64,000 nucleotides of DNA from positions 62,001 through 126,000 of the forward strand of contig CAJQUW010001409.1 of the NCBI GenBank assembly GCA_907163375.1. The letters run 5' to 3'. Below the pieces are notes generated by a model. It worked only from the letters and a program-made list of their open reading frames with translations. It had not been told where the DNA came from and did not search any database. How positions within the stretch are numbered: the stretch's first letter is position 1; each line of letters starts with the position of its first letter. This DNA comes from Prostheceraeus crozeri (lineage: Eukaryota; Platyhelminthes; Polycladida; Euryleptidae). The position numbers and the translations under genes are program-made. Of this stretch, positions 35,836 to 47,268 are shown one piece after another.

Positions 35836-36244
35836 AACAGAAGAAATGTACTACATTTAAAAAGTAGTCTGCTGAATCTGGTTAATTGTTATGTATGCAC
35901 ATAAACTTCTTTCTCGAAAAACACGTCCTAACACGAGAAAACACGATCACTTTCCATAATTTCTTATTAAGGATTGATGAAACTGCTGGTTCATCGCATA
36001 TAGGCTTTAGTACGCGACTCGTGGCTGACGTAGGAAGGTTAATGTTAATTCACTCCCACTGAGAAGATCACCACCGACGTCATGAGGAACTTCTTCATCG
36101 CTCTTACGCTTCTTCGATTCGGTCTGGGCGACTTTGACTGGACTGATTAAAGCAGTTGAAGTCAGACCTTCGGTTATGAACATTAAAATGGAAACTAAAA
36201 ACCTTCCAGGTACACCTTTAAGAATGATGATTATCGATATCAAA

Positions 36245-37100
36245 TTCGCAGAAAACGGATAAAATGCCTGATAAAATCACCTATCGTATTAGTCTATGTG
36301 CTTTGCTTTGCTCGCTAACTGACGGTCTACAAATGATGCTGCAATGATGACTTTACATTTGCTGAAAAAAAACACTGCACAGAAGCGCTAAGAAAAGATC
36401 TTCCGATGAGCTTAGATAAGGACAACTGCTATATACTATGGTAAATTGAATCGACAATTCTGACAGCCTAAGTTGGATTAAATCCAGCGGAGCAAGGTTT
36501 ATTTCGTAGTACATCTTTATTTGCGAATCACTAGTTTACAGTTCTTAGCGCATTTTCCGTAGCAGTAGTTTCCTCCTGTAAGAACAATAATGCATATTGA
36601 TTAAATTGTATGTCTTAGATGCTTGGTATACTTTATACAAGTTAAAATCTGATTAACCAACTGCATTTTCAACTACACTCAGGCACTTTGAAACACATAT
36701 TTTACACATATGTCAATCAATTAGGCATGACTAGCCTGATTTCTTGTAGTTACATATTAAAGCGAAAACTGAAGATGGAAAAACCTTCAAGTATCTTCTC
36801 TCTTATATGCTATTCTAAGAAATAGTGTGAACGAGGAAAGTAGTGGTGGCTCGTTTACTTCACACAGATTCTCAACATGTGTTGAGGTATTTGTCGTTGC
36901 ACAAGGCACCTTACGACCTGGGTGGAAATATTCCACAGTTCGATTTTCGAAGGTATAACATCGAACTATGCTTCGATCCAACATAAGAGCTCGAAATACA
37001 TATCGCAGTGTTTGAAGTTCGCTCAGAGAAGCGCGAAGTTGATCTTTTGAAAAGAAGTTAGTGATAGAAGGTGCAAAAGCATGTGTACAAAGAGAATGTT
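36245..37100. other. Intergenic, no gene seen
   Basis: No recognisable coding sequence or repeat beyond short chance ORFs. Confidence 0.45.
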
Positions 37101-37105
37101 TTCAC

Positions 37106-37265
37106 CGGTGGCCTTGTAGTTAGAGGGTATGCTTGCACGTCCTCTAGCTCCAACGTCGCTGGTTCAAACCTACCCACGACTGAGGAGGCCCAACAGGCCG
37201 AAACATGTCTCGTGGTGGTTACATCTGTTGAGATTTGACAAATTTATCAATTGCCAGGTTACTTG
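37106..37265 (+). mobile_element. tRNA-derived SINE head joined to a hammerhead ribozyme
   Basis: TAGTTAGAGGG (37117-37127) resembles a Pol III box A and GGTTCAAACC (37161-37170) a box B, spaced as in a tRNA gene; the body does not fold as a functional tRNA. A well-formed hammerhead starts four bases after box B. No long A tail or target duplication was identified, so the 3' limit is approximate. The order matches the Pol III-driven hammerhead SINEs known from schistosomes. Confidence 0.6.
37174..37215 (+). ncRNA. Type I hammerhead ribozyme
   Basis: Stem I CCACGA (37174-37179) pairs with TCGTGG (37210-37215). The conserved core CTGAGGA (37180-37186) fits CUGANGA exactly. Stem II is GGCC/GGCC with loop CAACA (37187-37199). 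GAAA follows at 37200-37203, then stem III AC-AT-GT, only two pairs, and the GUC triplet, placing cleavage after C37209. The very short stem III is the hallmark of retroelement hammerheads, which tend to act as dimers. All invariant bases are present. Confidence 0.75.
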
Positions 37266-37269
37266 TCTA

Positions 37270-38745
37270 AAGAATGTTTTCAATCGACATGGACTTCAAA
37301 TCAAGACAAGTATGATAAAGTTGAAAAATTATAGAGAAAGAATTCGAAAATAAGAGACATCAACCGAGAAATTGGGAGAAATTCATAAAAAAGTAGAAAT
37401 TTGTCAGCTGTAGGAAGAATACCACAATATATAGATACCGTTATTAACCACAACACCTTATTTTGCTTGCGGACCGCGAACTATACTGGCCAAGAAACAT
37501 ATTTCAAACATAAATCAAGCAGCAGCGAGCCGGAATCATAAAATAGGGTCCCTTTTAATCCAAGTTAATGTGTAGAGTAATGTAAGTAAACGTTTCGCTA
37601 TACTACGAACAGCGAGTCAAAAACGCAACAGTCTTTCTCATAATCATGCAAGTTGCAGTGCATAGTATTTACTGTAGTTAAACTCTTGACTGCAAGCATG
37701 ATGGAGGTCCGTGCCGCCTAAGTTAGATAGACCAAAATGAAAATCATCTGCAACCTGATTGCAATTTCTACTGTTCAATTAGATTCCGAGCAAAATCCAT
37801 GCTGCTAGGAATTTGATTGCTAGCGTTTCATGAGTTTACTGCACAGTTGGCTTGATGTGATAGCTTGACTATTCATTTGTCGGCCACGGTAATGCAACCT
37901 ATGAATCCCTCACATATGCAAAAGAAGGTGCTTCATAAAGAACTGATGGTTTAATTAGATACGTTCATGCAACCTGTTTCACTCAAGGGGCAACCAGGAT
38001 CTGATCACTTTTAAGACAGATATTGATCTAGGACCTAGGAATTGGAGGGCATACTGGATGGGCATTGCAAATTCAGCACGTGAGCGATGCAATTATTGCT
38101 GTGCGCTGATATTATACTGACACGGAGCAATTTTTTAGGTTACAATATAATGCGATGACTATGTTCTGGTGTGTTCCTTCGCTGTATCACCACGAAATAT
38201 TTTTGAAATTCTTTGATATTCACACAGACATCGGTTTACATTATTAGGACCTGACCGGACGGTGGTGATTTCACATGTCCTTTAAAACCTATCGTAGGAA
38301 TCAAAAGTATTGTTTGTATGAACTTATGATGATAAAAGAATTTAAAATAACGATTTCCACGTGTCCACGACCAGCTGTGAGAGCAGTAATGAGAAATTGT
38401 TATATCGTCCAAACTTTGGTTCTCCGAAATAACAGCAGGAGACTTTCAAAGTAGCTACAGCTTAAAAATTTCTTCTTTTATCTGGTGACAACGTTTTACC
38501 AATGAAGTCAGTTTTCCGCATACCCTGGGATACCTGACAATCTGGTTGTGACATCTGAATTTCATTCGAAAGGATGTCGTCTACCCAGCATAATTTTCGC
38601 ATTGAACATTTTTTCGGCCAGTATCGGCGCAAAAATTAACAGACGAGCGTGTGCTAATGTACTTGTACTTACATTCATGAGACTGACAGTAGTGTGACAA
38701 TGGCAAGTGCGACGTCTTTCAAGAAGAATGCACCACATTGAACAG
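37270..38745. other. Intergenic, no gene seen
   Basis: Only short chance ORFs. The right edge runs into the direct repeat at 38748. Confidence 0.45.
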
Positions 38746-38747
38746 TT

Positions 38748-39733
38748 TTTGCTAGAGAACATATGGCTAGCTGACATGATCTTGAAACATGAGCTATCAT
38801 GGTTGCTGGCGGCTACGGTTGGAACCGCCATTGCATTGGTATGATCCTTACATGTATTGCCAGGTCTGCCATAGGATTTTCATAATTTTTCGTCCTTAAA
38901 TGACAATCAAAATCCAAAACTTTTCTGTCTAGACATTAACACCACAGACGAGTCTTCTTATCTTTGAAATGCTCATCTTTCTGTATGTATCAAGGAGCAA
39001 TGTTAAGGACCTCTATGTCTGAAATTCATTCATTTTAGATCTAATTGATGAAAAGTTGAGTACATGTTCCAGGTAGATTTTGGCAATTAGCTTTCTAAGA
39101 AGCGCTCTCTCAAAAAAAACATGTGCAACCTTGCAATATGTCCTCATGCATATTAAAGAATGAATAATTATGCGATACAAAGAACGTTGTTTATGAAGTT
39201 AAATGTCTACATTGAAACGTGTATATTGGGAGCACCATTCGATCCCTCCATACCATAATTAAAGAGTGTTTGACGCAAAATATCTCCTCATTTTTCAAAT
39301 ATCTCCAAACATGCAACGCAGAACAACGTATTTCATTTTTAGTCATCACAGCTGACGAAGACAATGCAAATTTGAGATTGAAAGAGTCAATGACAATAGA
39401 CTCAAGATTCAATGGCGCCGGTTGCCAAAAAAACTCAAAAGAAGAATCGGAAGACTATCAATCCTTTCCTTTTATGTGATCATTTCACACATTTTAGACA
39501 TGACTTCTTTCGGGCGGCTCCGACTGTATTTGCCAGCGGCATTTACAGCCTATTTTAGCATATTCCTGATCATTTAAGCTGGTTATGTGCCTCTGACTGG
39601 CCATCATTATTGATGGTTTGCTAGAGAACACATGGCTAGCTGACATGATCTTGAAATTGAGCTATCATGGTTGCTGGCAGCTGTGGTGGGAACCGCCTTT
39701 CCAGTGCTATGATCCCTACATGCATTGCCATAG
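38748..39733 (+). repeat. Direct repeats of about 116 bp flanking a GIY-YIG relic
   Basis: The segments 38748-38862 and 39617-39733, both beginning TTTGCTAGAGAACA and containing CTAGCTGACATGATCTTGAA, are roughly 85% alike. They bracket the nuclease relic at 39190-39477, consistent with the pseudo-LTR repeats of an old Penelope-like element, about 870 bp apart. Confidence 0.6.
39190..39477 (+). pseudogene. Penelope-like GIY-YIG endonuclease relic
   Basis: Reads NVVYEVKCLH then NVYIGSTIRSLHTIIKECL and FFKYLQTCNAEQRISFLVI, ending ANLRLKESMTI. These are the GIY (VYEV) and YIG (VYIG) strands, the helix, and the C-terminal H/E motifs of retroelement GIY-YIG nucleases. Only the C-terminal part survives, and a few breaks are present. 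It is a different family from the element at 27261. Confidence 0.7.
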
Positions 39734-39772
39734 ACTTTTGGAAGTTTTCAAAATCATACTAACTAAGCCTTT

Positions 39773-39813
39773 GTTCCACTGAAGCTGGCTGTGACAGCCG
39801 AAATATTGGGTGA
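39773..39813 (+). ncRNA. Decayed hammerhead-like motif
   Basis: CTGAAGC (last core base differs from CUGANGA), stem II GGCTG/CAGCC with loop TGA at 39787-39799, GAAA, then TATT and GGGTGAA, which pairs poorly with TTCCAC upstream. It follows the GIY-YIG relic and an AATAATAAAA tail, so it probably belonged to that Penelope-like element. Confidence 0.35.
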
Positions 39814-40563
39814 ATAATAAAAAGAATATAATAATTAATTTGCTTCACGCAATTGACAGTTACTCACTAAGTGCTAAATTGACAGAGAGATGACGCTAGG
39901 CTCTTACCAAAGTTTGGCGCACTTACTGATACTTGACTCGAGTAGAACACGCATTTTTCAATGAATAGCTCAGGATCTTGATGTTAAATTTATCACAACA
40001 AAAGCTAGAGAAATTCCGTGCTGCATTCAATAATACTATGTGCTTATTTCGGATAATGAAAATCACAAGTTAGAATTGAAAAATACAGCTGTCGTAGTAA
40101 GAAAGTGTGAATTACAAAGGCTTGTATCACATAAAATCAGATAAATTAAAGCTACCACAATTTCAGATTAAAAACTCGACAAGCATAAGACAGGAACGAA
40201 TGTGAATGTCTAGCAGTGAAACACATAGGCATGCGGAAATGCCCAGAGTTCGGGAGGCGTGGGGTCATAAGTGGGTTTAACGGATGCTGAGTGTTCATGC
40301 ACTTGTGAAAAATATCGGAGGACAAGAGAACTTCTTCGCTCCTGAAGGTCTGACATTATGTCACATGAGCATTCAAAGTCACAAATGATATGATGAGCCC
40401 GTTTTATGACTGTTTATCTTTGTTACTGAAGATGGATCAATTTCACAAACAATTTTGCAGATAGGAGTATGGCCATGACTATGCCGTTGAAAACCTTCAA
40501 ACAGTTGTCGTTGCTGATAAAGGGCTTCAATATTCTCTAAGTATGGAGTCTTCTACCTGCTGT

Positions 40564-41488
40564 TCAGGTAATTCGATTGAAATGTTCCTTCCAAAATAAA
40601 TTATTTGTCAACGTGACTCCCAGAATAACACATGATTGAGACACAGTAACTTCAGCATATGGTAACGGTACCTCGTAAGACACTCTTGGCTTTTTGATTA
40701 TCAATTGACAGCATTTAGAAAAATTCAAATACACATGGTTTTCCTCTGTCCATTCAATTACATCTGACAAAAAACGATGGAGGAGCACAACCCTGCTCAC
40801 AAGATTCTACCAAGGTTATATCATCTGCGAACTTTATGAGATGAGCATTTCGATGCTTAACATTGAGTGAAGACGTATGTTAAAAAGAAATGGACCTAAT
40901 ACTGATCCTGTGGAATCCCAGATGTGACTTCAATAAGAGCACCAAATATGTCATTTACCCGAATACACAGGTATCTCGATGTAAGGTATGATGATAGACA
41001 AGTCATAAACCCGGTATTGAATCCTTTGTCGAATAAGGTATTTACAATTCGGTTATGTTGGACCTTGTCGAATGCCTTTGATAAGTCCAGGCAAGCTACC
41101 CGCACAGCAACGTTGCATTGATGTTCATGTGCAGCGCCGTAGACGTCGAGCCATTAGGACGAAAAGCACGCTGATCATCGCCGAAACTTGACACTCTTCA
41201 TTTCTGCTGAGATAAATCTCTCAAAGATCTTGGATACTATAGGAGAAGCAGATTGGACGATAATCATTTATGCCAGGGTTACTTTTCTTTTCAATTGGAG
41301 ATATGTATGAATTTTTCCAGAATTCTGGTTTTGGACTCATTGGAAGCTTGAAATAAATGGGCAAGAGGACCCGAGATCAGTTCGACAGCTTCAGTTAAAA
41401 GTTTGGCGGTCACAGAATCTGGACCTGTTGATTGCTTCGTTGGCAGTCGTCGCAATAAATCATACACATATTCCTCGTTGATTTTCAC
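40564..41488 (-). pseudogene. LINE reverse transcriptase relic
   Basis: Frames in order: RRLPTKQSTGPDSVTAKLL (fingers), VACLDLSKAFDKVQHNRIV (motif A, catalytic Asp kept), YLTSRYLCIRVNDIFG, VTSGIPQDQY (from SGVPQGS), then FSKCCQLIIKK and ILGVTLTNNLFWKEHF in the thumb. The FADD motif is not recognisable. Separate frames show several frameshifts. Confidence 0.75.
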
Positions 41489-41699
41489 ATTCCAAGCATC
41501 ATTAGAAAATGTAGATTGTTCGACGTATGCATCAAAATTGAGGCAATTGGCAAGATAATGCGATGGTTCGTTTTCACTTCTTTGCCATATCTCCGTTAAT
41601 CTCCTTTACAAAGTCCCATGCATTTTTGCGTTTATTCGTAGTTCTGTCACTCCATCTTTGTTTGGATATCATAATCTCGCTCCTGACGTGTGTAAAGTT

Positions 41700-42560
41700 A
41701 GCCCAACCATTTTTGTTTTTACTGTGCCACTCCCAAAAATCCCATCAACCACACAATTCGAGGTCGCTGATTATGTGCCACTACTCGGTTTCACGAAATC
41801 CAGCCTCCTTTGGCCAGAAAACGCAATTCAAATTTCAAATTGGTTGCGCTATGAAGTTGGCGCAACCAATTTTTCTGACTTTCATTAATTTAGCGCATCA
41901 AGCAACAAAACCCATAACAAACGATGAAATATTCATGCCTAATTATGTGCCACGCGAAAAAATAATAAAAATAATCGATCTTCATGGAAAAAATCAAGTT
42001 TCAAAATTTCATCACACCGGTGTGAAGTTGGCGCAACCAAAATTCAAATCGAAATTACTCAGCACCCAAGCAGTTATGCATCACATAGACAGCACCAGCG
42101 GGTGTGCCAGGTCAATATTCATCAGAATCAATCAAGTAAAAGCAGTCTTTCACCCGTTCAAAAAGAAAACATTAAACATCAAAATCACATGACAAAGCTT
42201 CTAATAAAATATTGTACATCCAGCGCAACCATTTTTCATTTCGAGTGTGCCACTCCTGAAATGGATGTTTCTTGTACAGTTTGGGGTCGCTGATTATGTG
42301 CCACGCATCAGTTTTACTAAATTCGGCCTCCTTCACTCGGAAAACTCAATTCAAAGTTCAACTACATCACACAATAATTCCAACGCAACCACTATTCAAG
42401 TTGAAATTACTCTGCTTAAACTACGTTTCACAACAAATAAATAGCACCATCGGGTGTGCCAGGTCAATATTCATCAGAATCGATCAAACACTCGTGCCTA
42501 TTCACTCGCTAAATCAGAAAATATCATCCTTCAAAACACATGATTTCCTGCCATGTATAG
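41700..42560. repeat. Two-unit degenerate tandem repeat
   Basis: GTCGCTGATTATGTGCCAC occurs at about 41764 and 42286, and TGTGCCAGGTCAATATTCAT at 42100 and 42456. Other shared stretches (GTGTGCCACTCC / CTGTGCCACTCC) keep the same order, so the block is two diverged copies, the second about 170 bp shorter. GTTGGCGCAACC-like motifs recur within. It interrupts the LINE where its endonuclease should be. Confidence 0.7.
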
Positions 42561-42599
42561 GCCTATATGTATGGCCATGTATGGCAAATCATGTGTCGT

Positions 42600-43698
42600 A
42601 AAATTTTTCAGCTGAGAGCGACGACAAATCTGTCCATTTAGGATGACTACATCCTCACCAGATTCTCTGCGCATTTCAAATTGCTTCCAAAGATCGAGCC
42701 ACTCTTGTTGCTGCTGTTTTGTTCTATCTGGCTGCATATAAACACGACGGAATTCCTCGGAATGCTTTAATATCTTTGATAAGCGAAGGATAGATTGTTT
42801 GACTCATTGATTAGGAAGGACAACTTTGAGTGGTCGCAGCTTACTAGGCCTATTTGATATTTTTCCAACTCGCCGAATCTCGATGGGACAGATGTCTTTG
42901 ATATTCATATAGCGAAAGATTTTCTGAACGTTGTCCTTATCATACTTTTGTGATCTATAGTTGATGGCAGCTGACGGGAGGTTGTTTAATTTCATAGTGA
43001 ATCTCACTTCCGCTTGTGTCGTCTCCCCGAAAAAAGATAAGCTGCTAAAAATATGAACAGTCTATTTGCTAAAAGTTATTTACAATTCCGAGCTTTCGCG
43101 AGCCGGCTCGCATTATCAAGGTTTGGCAGGAATCCTGCCAAACCTTGATAATGCGAGCCGGCTCGCGAAAGCTCGGAATTGTAAATAACTTTTAGCAAAT
43201 AGACTGTTCATATTTTTAGCAGCTTATCTTTTTTCGGGGAGACGACACAAGCGGAAGTGAGATTCACTATGAAATTTTGTGTTCTAAGGAACCACTGCCC
43301 TCTGGAAGACCCAAAATGACTGCATTGTTACTCCTTGCTTCTCTTTCCTCGATCTCATTGTAGATTTCCGATTTTAGGAAATCAACTTGTAAAAGAGCAG
43401 ATTTCACTTCGTTGACTTCAATTTGTTGTGAATCCTTGATCCGTCGACAATCATCAAATGATTTTTCAAGGATGCCAATCCGATTGTCAGGAGAATTTAG
43501 CCGAATCTCCAACTGACTAATTTCCTCTTTAAAGGATCTCAACAGATCCTGTTTCAAGTCTGTAATGATGTTCTGTAAGTCACTCAATGTAGCCGACTTC
43601 GGATTATCATTGCCTGAATTGTTGGTGGATCTTGTCGCTTTCACCATAATTCCTGAAAATGAACAAGATATTTGACACAGGAAGGGCTCGAACCAGCT
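42600..43698 (-). pseudogene. LINE ORF1-like protein relic, split by a palindrome
   Basis: Starts MVKATRSTNNSGNDN near 43647, continues with a coiled coil (LQNIITDLKQDLLRSFKEEI), then EIEEREARSNNAVILGLPEG, and after the palindrome YDKDNVQKIFRYMNIKDI, GKISNRPSKLRPLKVVLPNQ and WLDLWKQFEMRRESGEDVVI. This order (coiled coil, ERR..N.II.GLPE, RPLKV.L) is that of CR1/L1-type ORF1 RNA-binding proteins. The two halves are out of frame. Confidence 0.65.
42988..43276. repeat. Near-perfect palindrome, 144-bp arms, one-base spacer
   Basis: The arms are reverse complements about base 43132, with no mismatch found by eye. Each arm contains GCGAGCCGGCTCGCGAAAGC, itself a hairpin followed by GAAA, next to TTGATAATG, like a decayed hammerhead core (UUGAUAA, GCGAGC/GCTCGC, GAAA). 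It interrupts LINE ORF1; AATT at both ends may be a target duplication, but AATT is itself palindromic so this cannot be proved. Confidence 0.85.
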
Positions 43699-43949
43699 AC
43701 TTCTCGCTTCACTGCTACGCCGTAGCATCGTACACCATCAACACAACAACTTAAACACGGGTATTCGACGAACTGATTCGTCTGAATCTTCTGCAAGACG
43801 TGCCTGGTATGTGATGACGTCAAACAGCAGACCATCAACACCAAAGAAGCTACATATCACGATAGTGAGATAGATTCACTGATGCATAAATTATCACAAA
43901 AATCCCAGGATATTGACTTTTAGGGGATTTCGTCGAAATTTTTTTAAGT

Positions 43950-44560
43950 GCCCAGTTGTTGGAGAGCTTTTCATAACGTAATCAATAAGATCTATGACAT
44001 AATCGAAAGTAATGGCTATCCGAAATGTATGATAGAACGCATTGTACATTCTTAAATAAAAAAGCCGATATTTAAACATGCAAGCAGTCGAAGATAGGAG
44101 AAATGATCATGGAGAAATTTACACTGTCATACCGTACATAGGAGTACTATCTGAAAAATTAAAACGGAATTTGAAGGAATGCATAAAAATACAACGTAGA
44201 CGCAAAAGTGGTTTTTAGCGCAAGCAAAGTAAAAACGTAAGTAAAAGTAAGTCAATTCCGCTGATGAAGTCGTGTGTTGTTTATGAATTTTGAATTTTCA
44301 TAAATTGGTAAAGCTAAACGCCGACTTCAGCAATGAATTGATGAACATAAGAAGAATCCGACAGCAATTAATCAACATTTGCATAACTGTAATAAATGTA
44401 GCTCAGAAATTGATCAACAATTCTAAATAGTGCAGAAATGTAACACATATTATGAGACAACCATTGTTGAGGCTCTAAAAATCAAAGATAGACAGCCAAA
44501 AATAAATCGTATAGTGCTAAATACAACGATGTTTCATACTTATTAAAGATATTAAAGTCC
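43950..44560 (+). pseudogene. Penelope-like element relic (second family)
   Basis: Fragments in PLE order: INKIYDIIESNGYPKCMIER, TVIPYIGVLSEKLKRNLKE, SCVVYEF (GIY strand), then RRLQQRIDEHKKNPTAINQH, LHNCNKCSSEIDQ and TTIVEALKIKDRQPKINR, the helix, Cys/His pair and E-A-L motif of the GIY-YIG nuclease. Several breaks; it is old and truncated at the 5' end. Confidence 0.7.
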
Positions 44561-44673
44561 TTTGGTAACTTAATCTGTTTCATTGGTTTTCACATACCGT
44601 ATTGATTGATTTTGCCTGTCTAATGTCACGTCACTATGATTGAATTTATCTCATTGCAGCGAACTATCAGTAA

Positions 44674-45542
44674 GCGCCAAACAGACCTGTGTTGTAATTG
44701 TAATTGCGATTACAATTACATAATTGCAAGTACAATTGCTGTAATTAGTTATTGTAATCAATTACATTTTCTGATAAATAATTTGTAATTGCAAGTAATT
44801 ACAATTTTAAACATGTAATTGAGATGTAACTGCAATGACTATGTGGTCAACTCTGTTCATTATCACACATTTAAATTGCCTTACTCTCCTCGTTGATAAT
44901 GCGTTAACATACTTATATGTGTACTAGATGCACAACTACCAGAAACTTATCGAAGAAATGCACTACGAAACTGATAGTCAAAATCTAAATCAAGTGCTGG
45001 TGTTGTGATATTCTGTCCCCCTCTAATTGCTGATCGGAAAATGTAAATCAGAAAACTAGTACTATTAATTTCCCCTCGGAAAATGCGAGGCACATAAATT
45101 CTTCAAGAAGCCACATTATCTTTAAATCAATTCAAATCTTAACGGAGATGTTTTTCAATCGTAATAGTGTCCTAGAAGTCACAGTGTCGGTATCATAGCA
45201 CTGCATCTTCAGTTTGAATCGTAGAAGGGATGTGAGGCGAAAACACTTGGAGGGAATAAAAGGGTGGCAATGTTACATCGAAGCTACAAACGTGGTCTGC
45301 ATTCCGTGGAGCAGTAGTGATTGACATTCGCTTCTCCGCCAAGAAAAAGAAGTGTTGGGAAAACGAATGGTGCAATGCCGGCAATTATCTAAAGTAATTG
45401 AAATGCAATTGAAGAAAAACGGAGTAATTAATTACATTGATAAAGATGTAATGATTTTAATCAATTACAATTTTAGGTTTAAGCAATTTGTAATTGTAAT
45501 CAATTACATTTCATGAGTAATTGACACAAGTCAGGCGCCAAC
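44674..45542. mobile_element. Non-autonomous hAT element rich in TGTAATTACAATTAC
   Basis: The element 44682-45534 (853 bp) begins CAGACCTGTGTTGTAATTG and ends ATTGACACAAGTCAG, related inverted termini. Flanking GCGCCAAA (44674-44681) and GCGCCAAC (45535-45542) match at 7 of 8 positions. Subterminal arrays of GTAATTGTAATTAC are a known feature of some hAT families. No coding sequence remains. Confidence 0.75.
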
Positions 45543-46757
45543 GCTCAGCAAAAATATCATTCAAAAGTTTGTCATAAACTGTCTTCACTTTTAGTCGTTA
45601 TCGGATTTAGTCGTATCGGAGTTGAAAGACTCCACTCCGGTGCTACAGGAGGTCGTATACGATCACTGACTCTAGAGTTGCTATAGAGGAGCTATGCAGC
45701 ACCAGATTTTTAGAACTGGTGATGAACAATTGAAAACCTCTGTATCTCAAATCTGACATTTTATCCGGAAAATAACGGTAATAAACACATTTTCAAAAAT
45801 CTGCGTGCGTAGTTAATCTGCATGAAATTGTTATCTTCTAAAAATTTTATATTACATGAGATTACGGAAAAACATGAGTTTTAACAATTTTCTTACTTGG
45901 TGCTATCACGTCCGATAATTTATCAAATATCCTAATTTGAAATGTGAATGAGAACTGAGAATGGGTCACATTTCTCCATTTTCTATGTCAGCTGACATAG
46001 GTCATTTAACAAAATGCTAATGGTAAGAAGTAAACCTTACTACCTGCCGCATAGCTCCTACTCTTCCATACCTGCCCTAAAAATTTTTACAGTGAATTTT
46101 AAAATCTTATTCTTCAATTTCATGAATTCATTACCTGAAGATAGCTATAGATAATAGCTGAAATTAATCGTCAATAAGAAAACGAAGTTCACCCCATCAG
46201 TAGAATTTAGCTCTTTCCAAAGAAAACATCATTACACTCAACATAACCGATGTAAAATGTAAAATGACATTTTACAGTACATCAAAAATTCGGTTTTAAA
46301 TGAAAATTGGTCTACCGATTGTTGCTGTTTGCTGATTCAAATAAACCCACTAAATAAACTACATCACCCATCAAAATATAACTTGAAACAAAATATAACA
46401 TCAAGATTTTCTGATCATCGTCAATGTCATCGATAATGAAGCTGGGAAATTCCACATGTCTTTAGTTGAAAAGTGGACCTCTAAGTACAAAATCAAAATA
46501 AGACATCGATGTTTCATTTAAGAAAATATAGCAGTGCGAAGATTCAATAGAAACTAGACTACATTGACGCATTTATTTAAATATAATACTGATACAATTG
46601 CTAGCTTATGGTGCAAAATAAAAACCAAAAATAAAGCGCATGATTATGATGTCCGATGGACCTCTAAAGCGCTCGCGCAAACCCATACATTGAGTTTTGC
46701 TACCAACAGCAGAGGGGACCCTTCGATCATGTCATGCAATTAGGATGTTAGTGCAAT
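45543..46757. other. Intergenic, no gene seen
   Basis: AT-rich, no recognisable coding sequence. Confidence 0.45.
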
Positions 46758-46866
46758 TTCGACGAGTATTCACGAAATACTGCTTTTAAACACACTACTG
46801 ACGAGCCGCCTAAGAAAGTGCGCCTGCGATAGTTAATGAATGCTGCCTATTTGCAAACGCAATGTA
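46758..46866. repeat. Dispersed repeat, copy 1 (copy 2 at 49084-49190)
   Basis: Both copies contain AATTTCGACG, TTTAAACACA and TTAGTGCGCCTGC-like stretches in the same order, about 2.3 kb apart. Copy 1 abuts the inverted repeat at 46876, so the block may be the end of one repeat family. Confidence 0.55.
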
Positions 46867-46875
46867 AGTCAGACG

Positions 46876-47268
46876 CAGACAAGATAAAAAAAAGCACTTG
46901 CAGATATAATGGGAAGCTGATGGAAATTTTTGACAAAAATGACATCTTTTATTCATTCTCTGATTACGTAAAAGTTCTAAGTATACACAGTCATAATTTT
47001 TGCCATGGAAAATCTTCAGGTCATATCCTATCATGTGTACGTGTTATTATCATGCATAAAGGGGCTTGCTAAATTAATCTGTGCCAAGCTTCAAAGACAC
47101 AAATGCATGACTATGATTGGAAATGACCTGAAGACATTCCATGCCAAAATTTATGGTTCTAGGCTTTGTACTTTCCCCTTAATCAGAGAAAGCATAAAAA
47201 ATCTCATTTTCCACCGAAAACTTCAATCTGCTTCCCATTGGATTTACACATGCTTTTCCTTGATCCTG
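46876..47268. repeat. Imperfect inverted repeat, arms of about 160 bp
   Basis: Arms 46876-47035 and 47103-47268. Shared stretches include ATGACCTGAAGA, TTCCATGGCAAAA/TTCCATGCCAAAA and AATCAGAGAA. The mirror-image ORFs on each strand are a by-product. Divergence is clearly higher than in the hairpin at 185-932. Confidence 0.7.

Larger units (their letters stand above)
40150..43730 (-). mobile_element. CR1/jockey-like LINE, old, with later insertions
   Basis: Minus strand, 5' to 3': an ORF1-like coiled-coil protein (43698-42600), a pre-RT region with ISKQRWSDRTTNKRKNAWDF (about 41690-41580), RT blocks (41488-40564), and a C-terminal block ECSCDIMSDLQERRSSL near 40400. The endonuclease region has been replaced by a tandem-repeat block (41700-42560) and ORF1 is split by a palindrome (42988-43276). 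Many stops and frameshifts. Confidence 0.75.

Noticed and set aside
36045-36098. Minus-strand MKKFLMTSVVIFSVGVN, resembling a signal peptide before a GTGAAT donor-like site
   Set aside because: Seventeen residues only, and no downstream exon or conservation to support it.
43672-43745. tRNA-like sequence on the minus strand with GGTTCGAGCCC (box B) upstream of LINE ORF1
   Set aside because: The anticodon arm does not fold (3-5-nt loop) and box A is poor. It is not a tRNA gene; a SINE or LINE 5' promoter is possible but unsupported.
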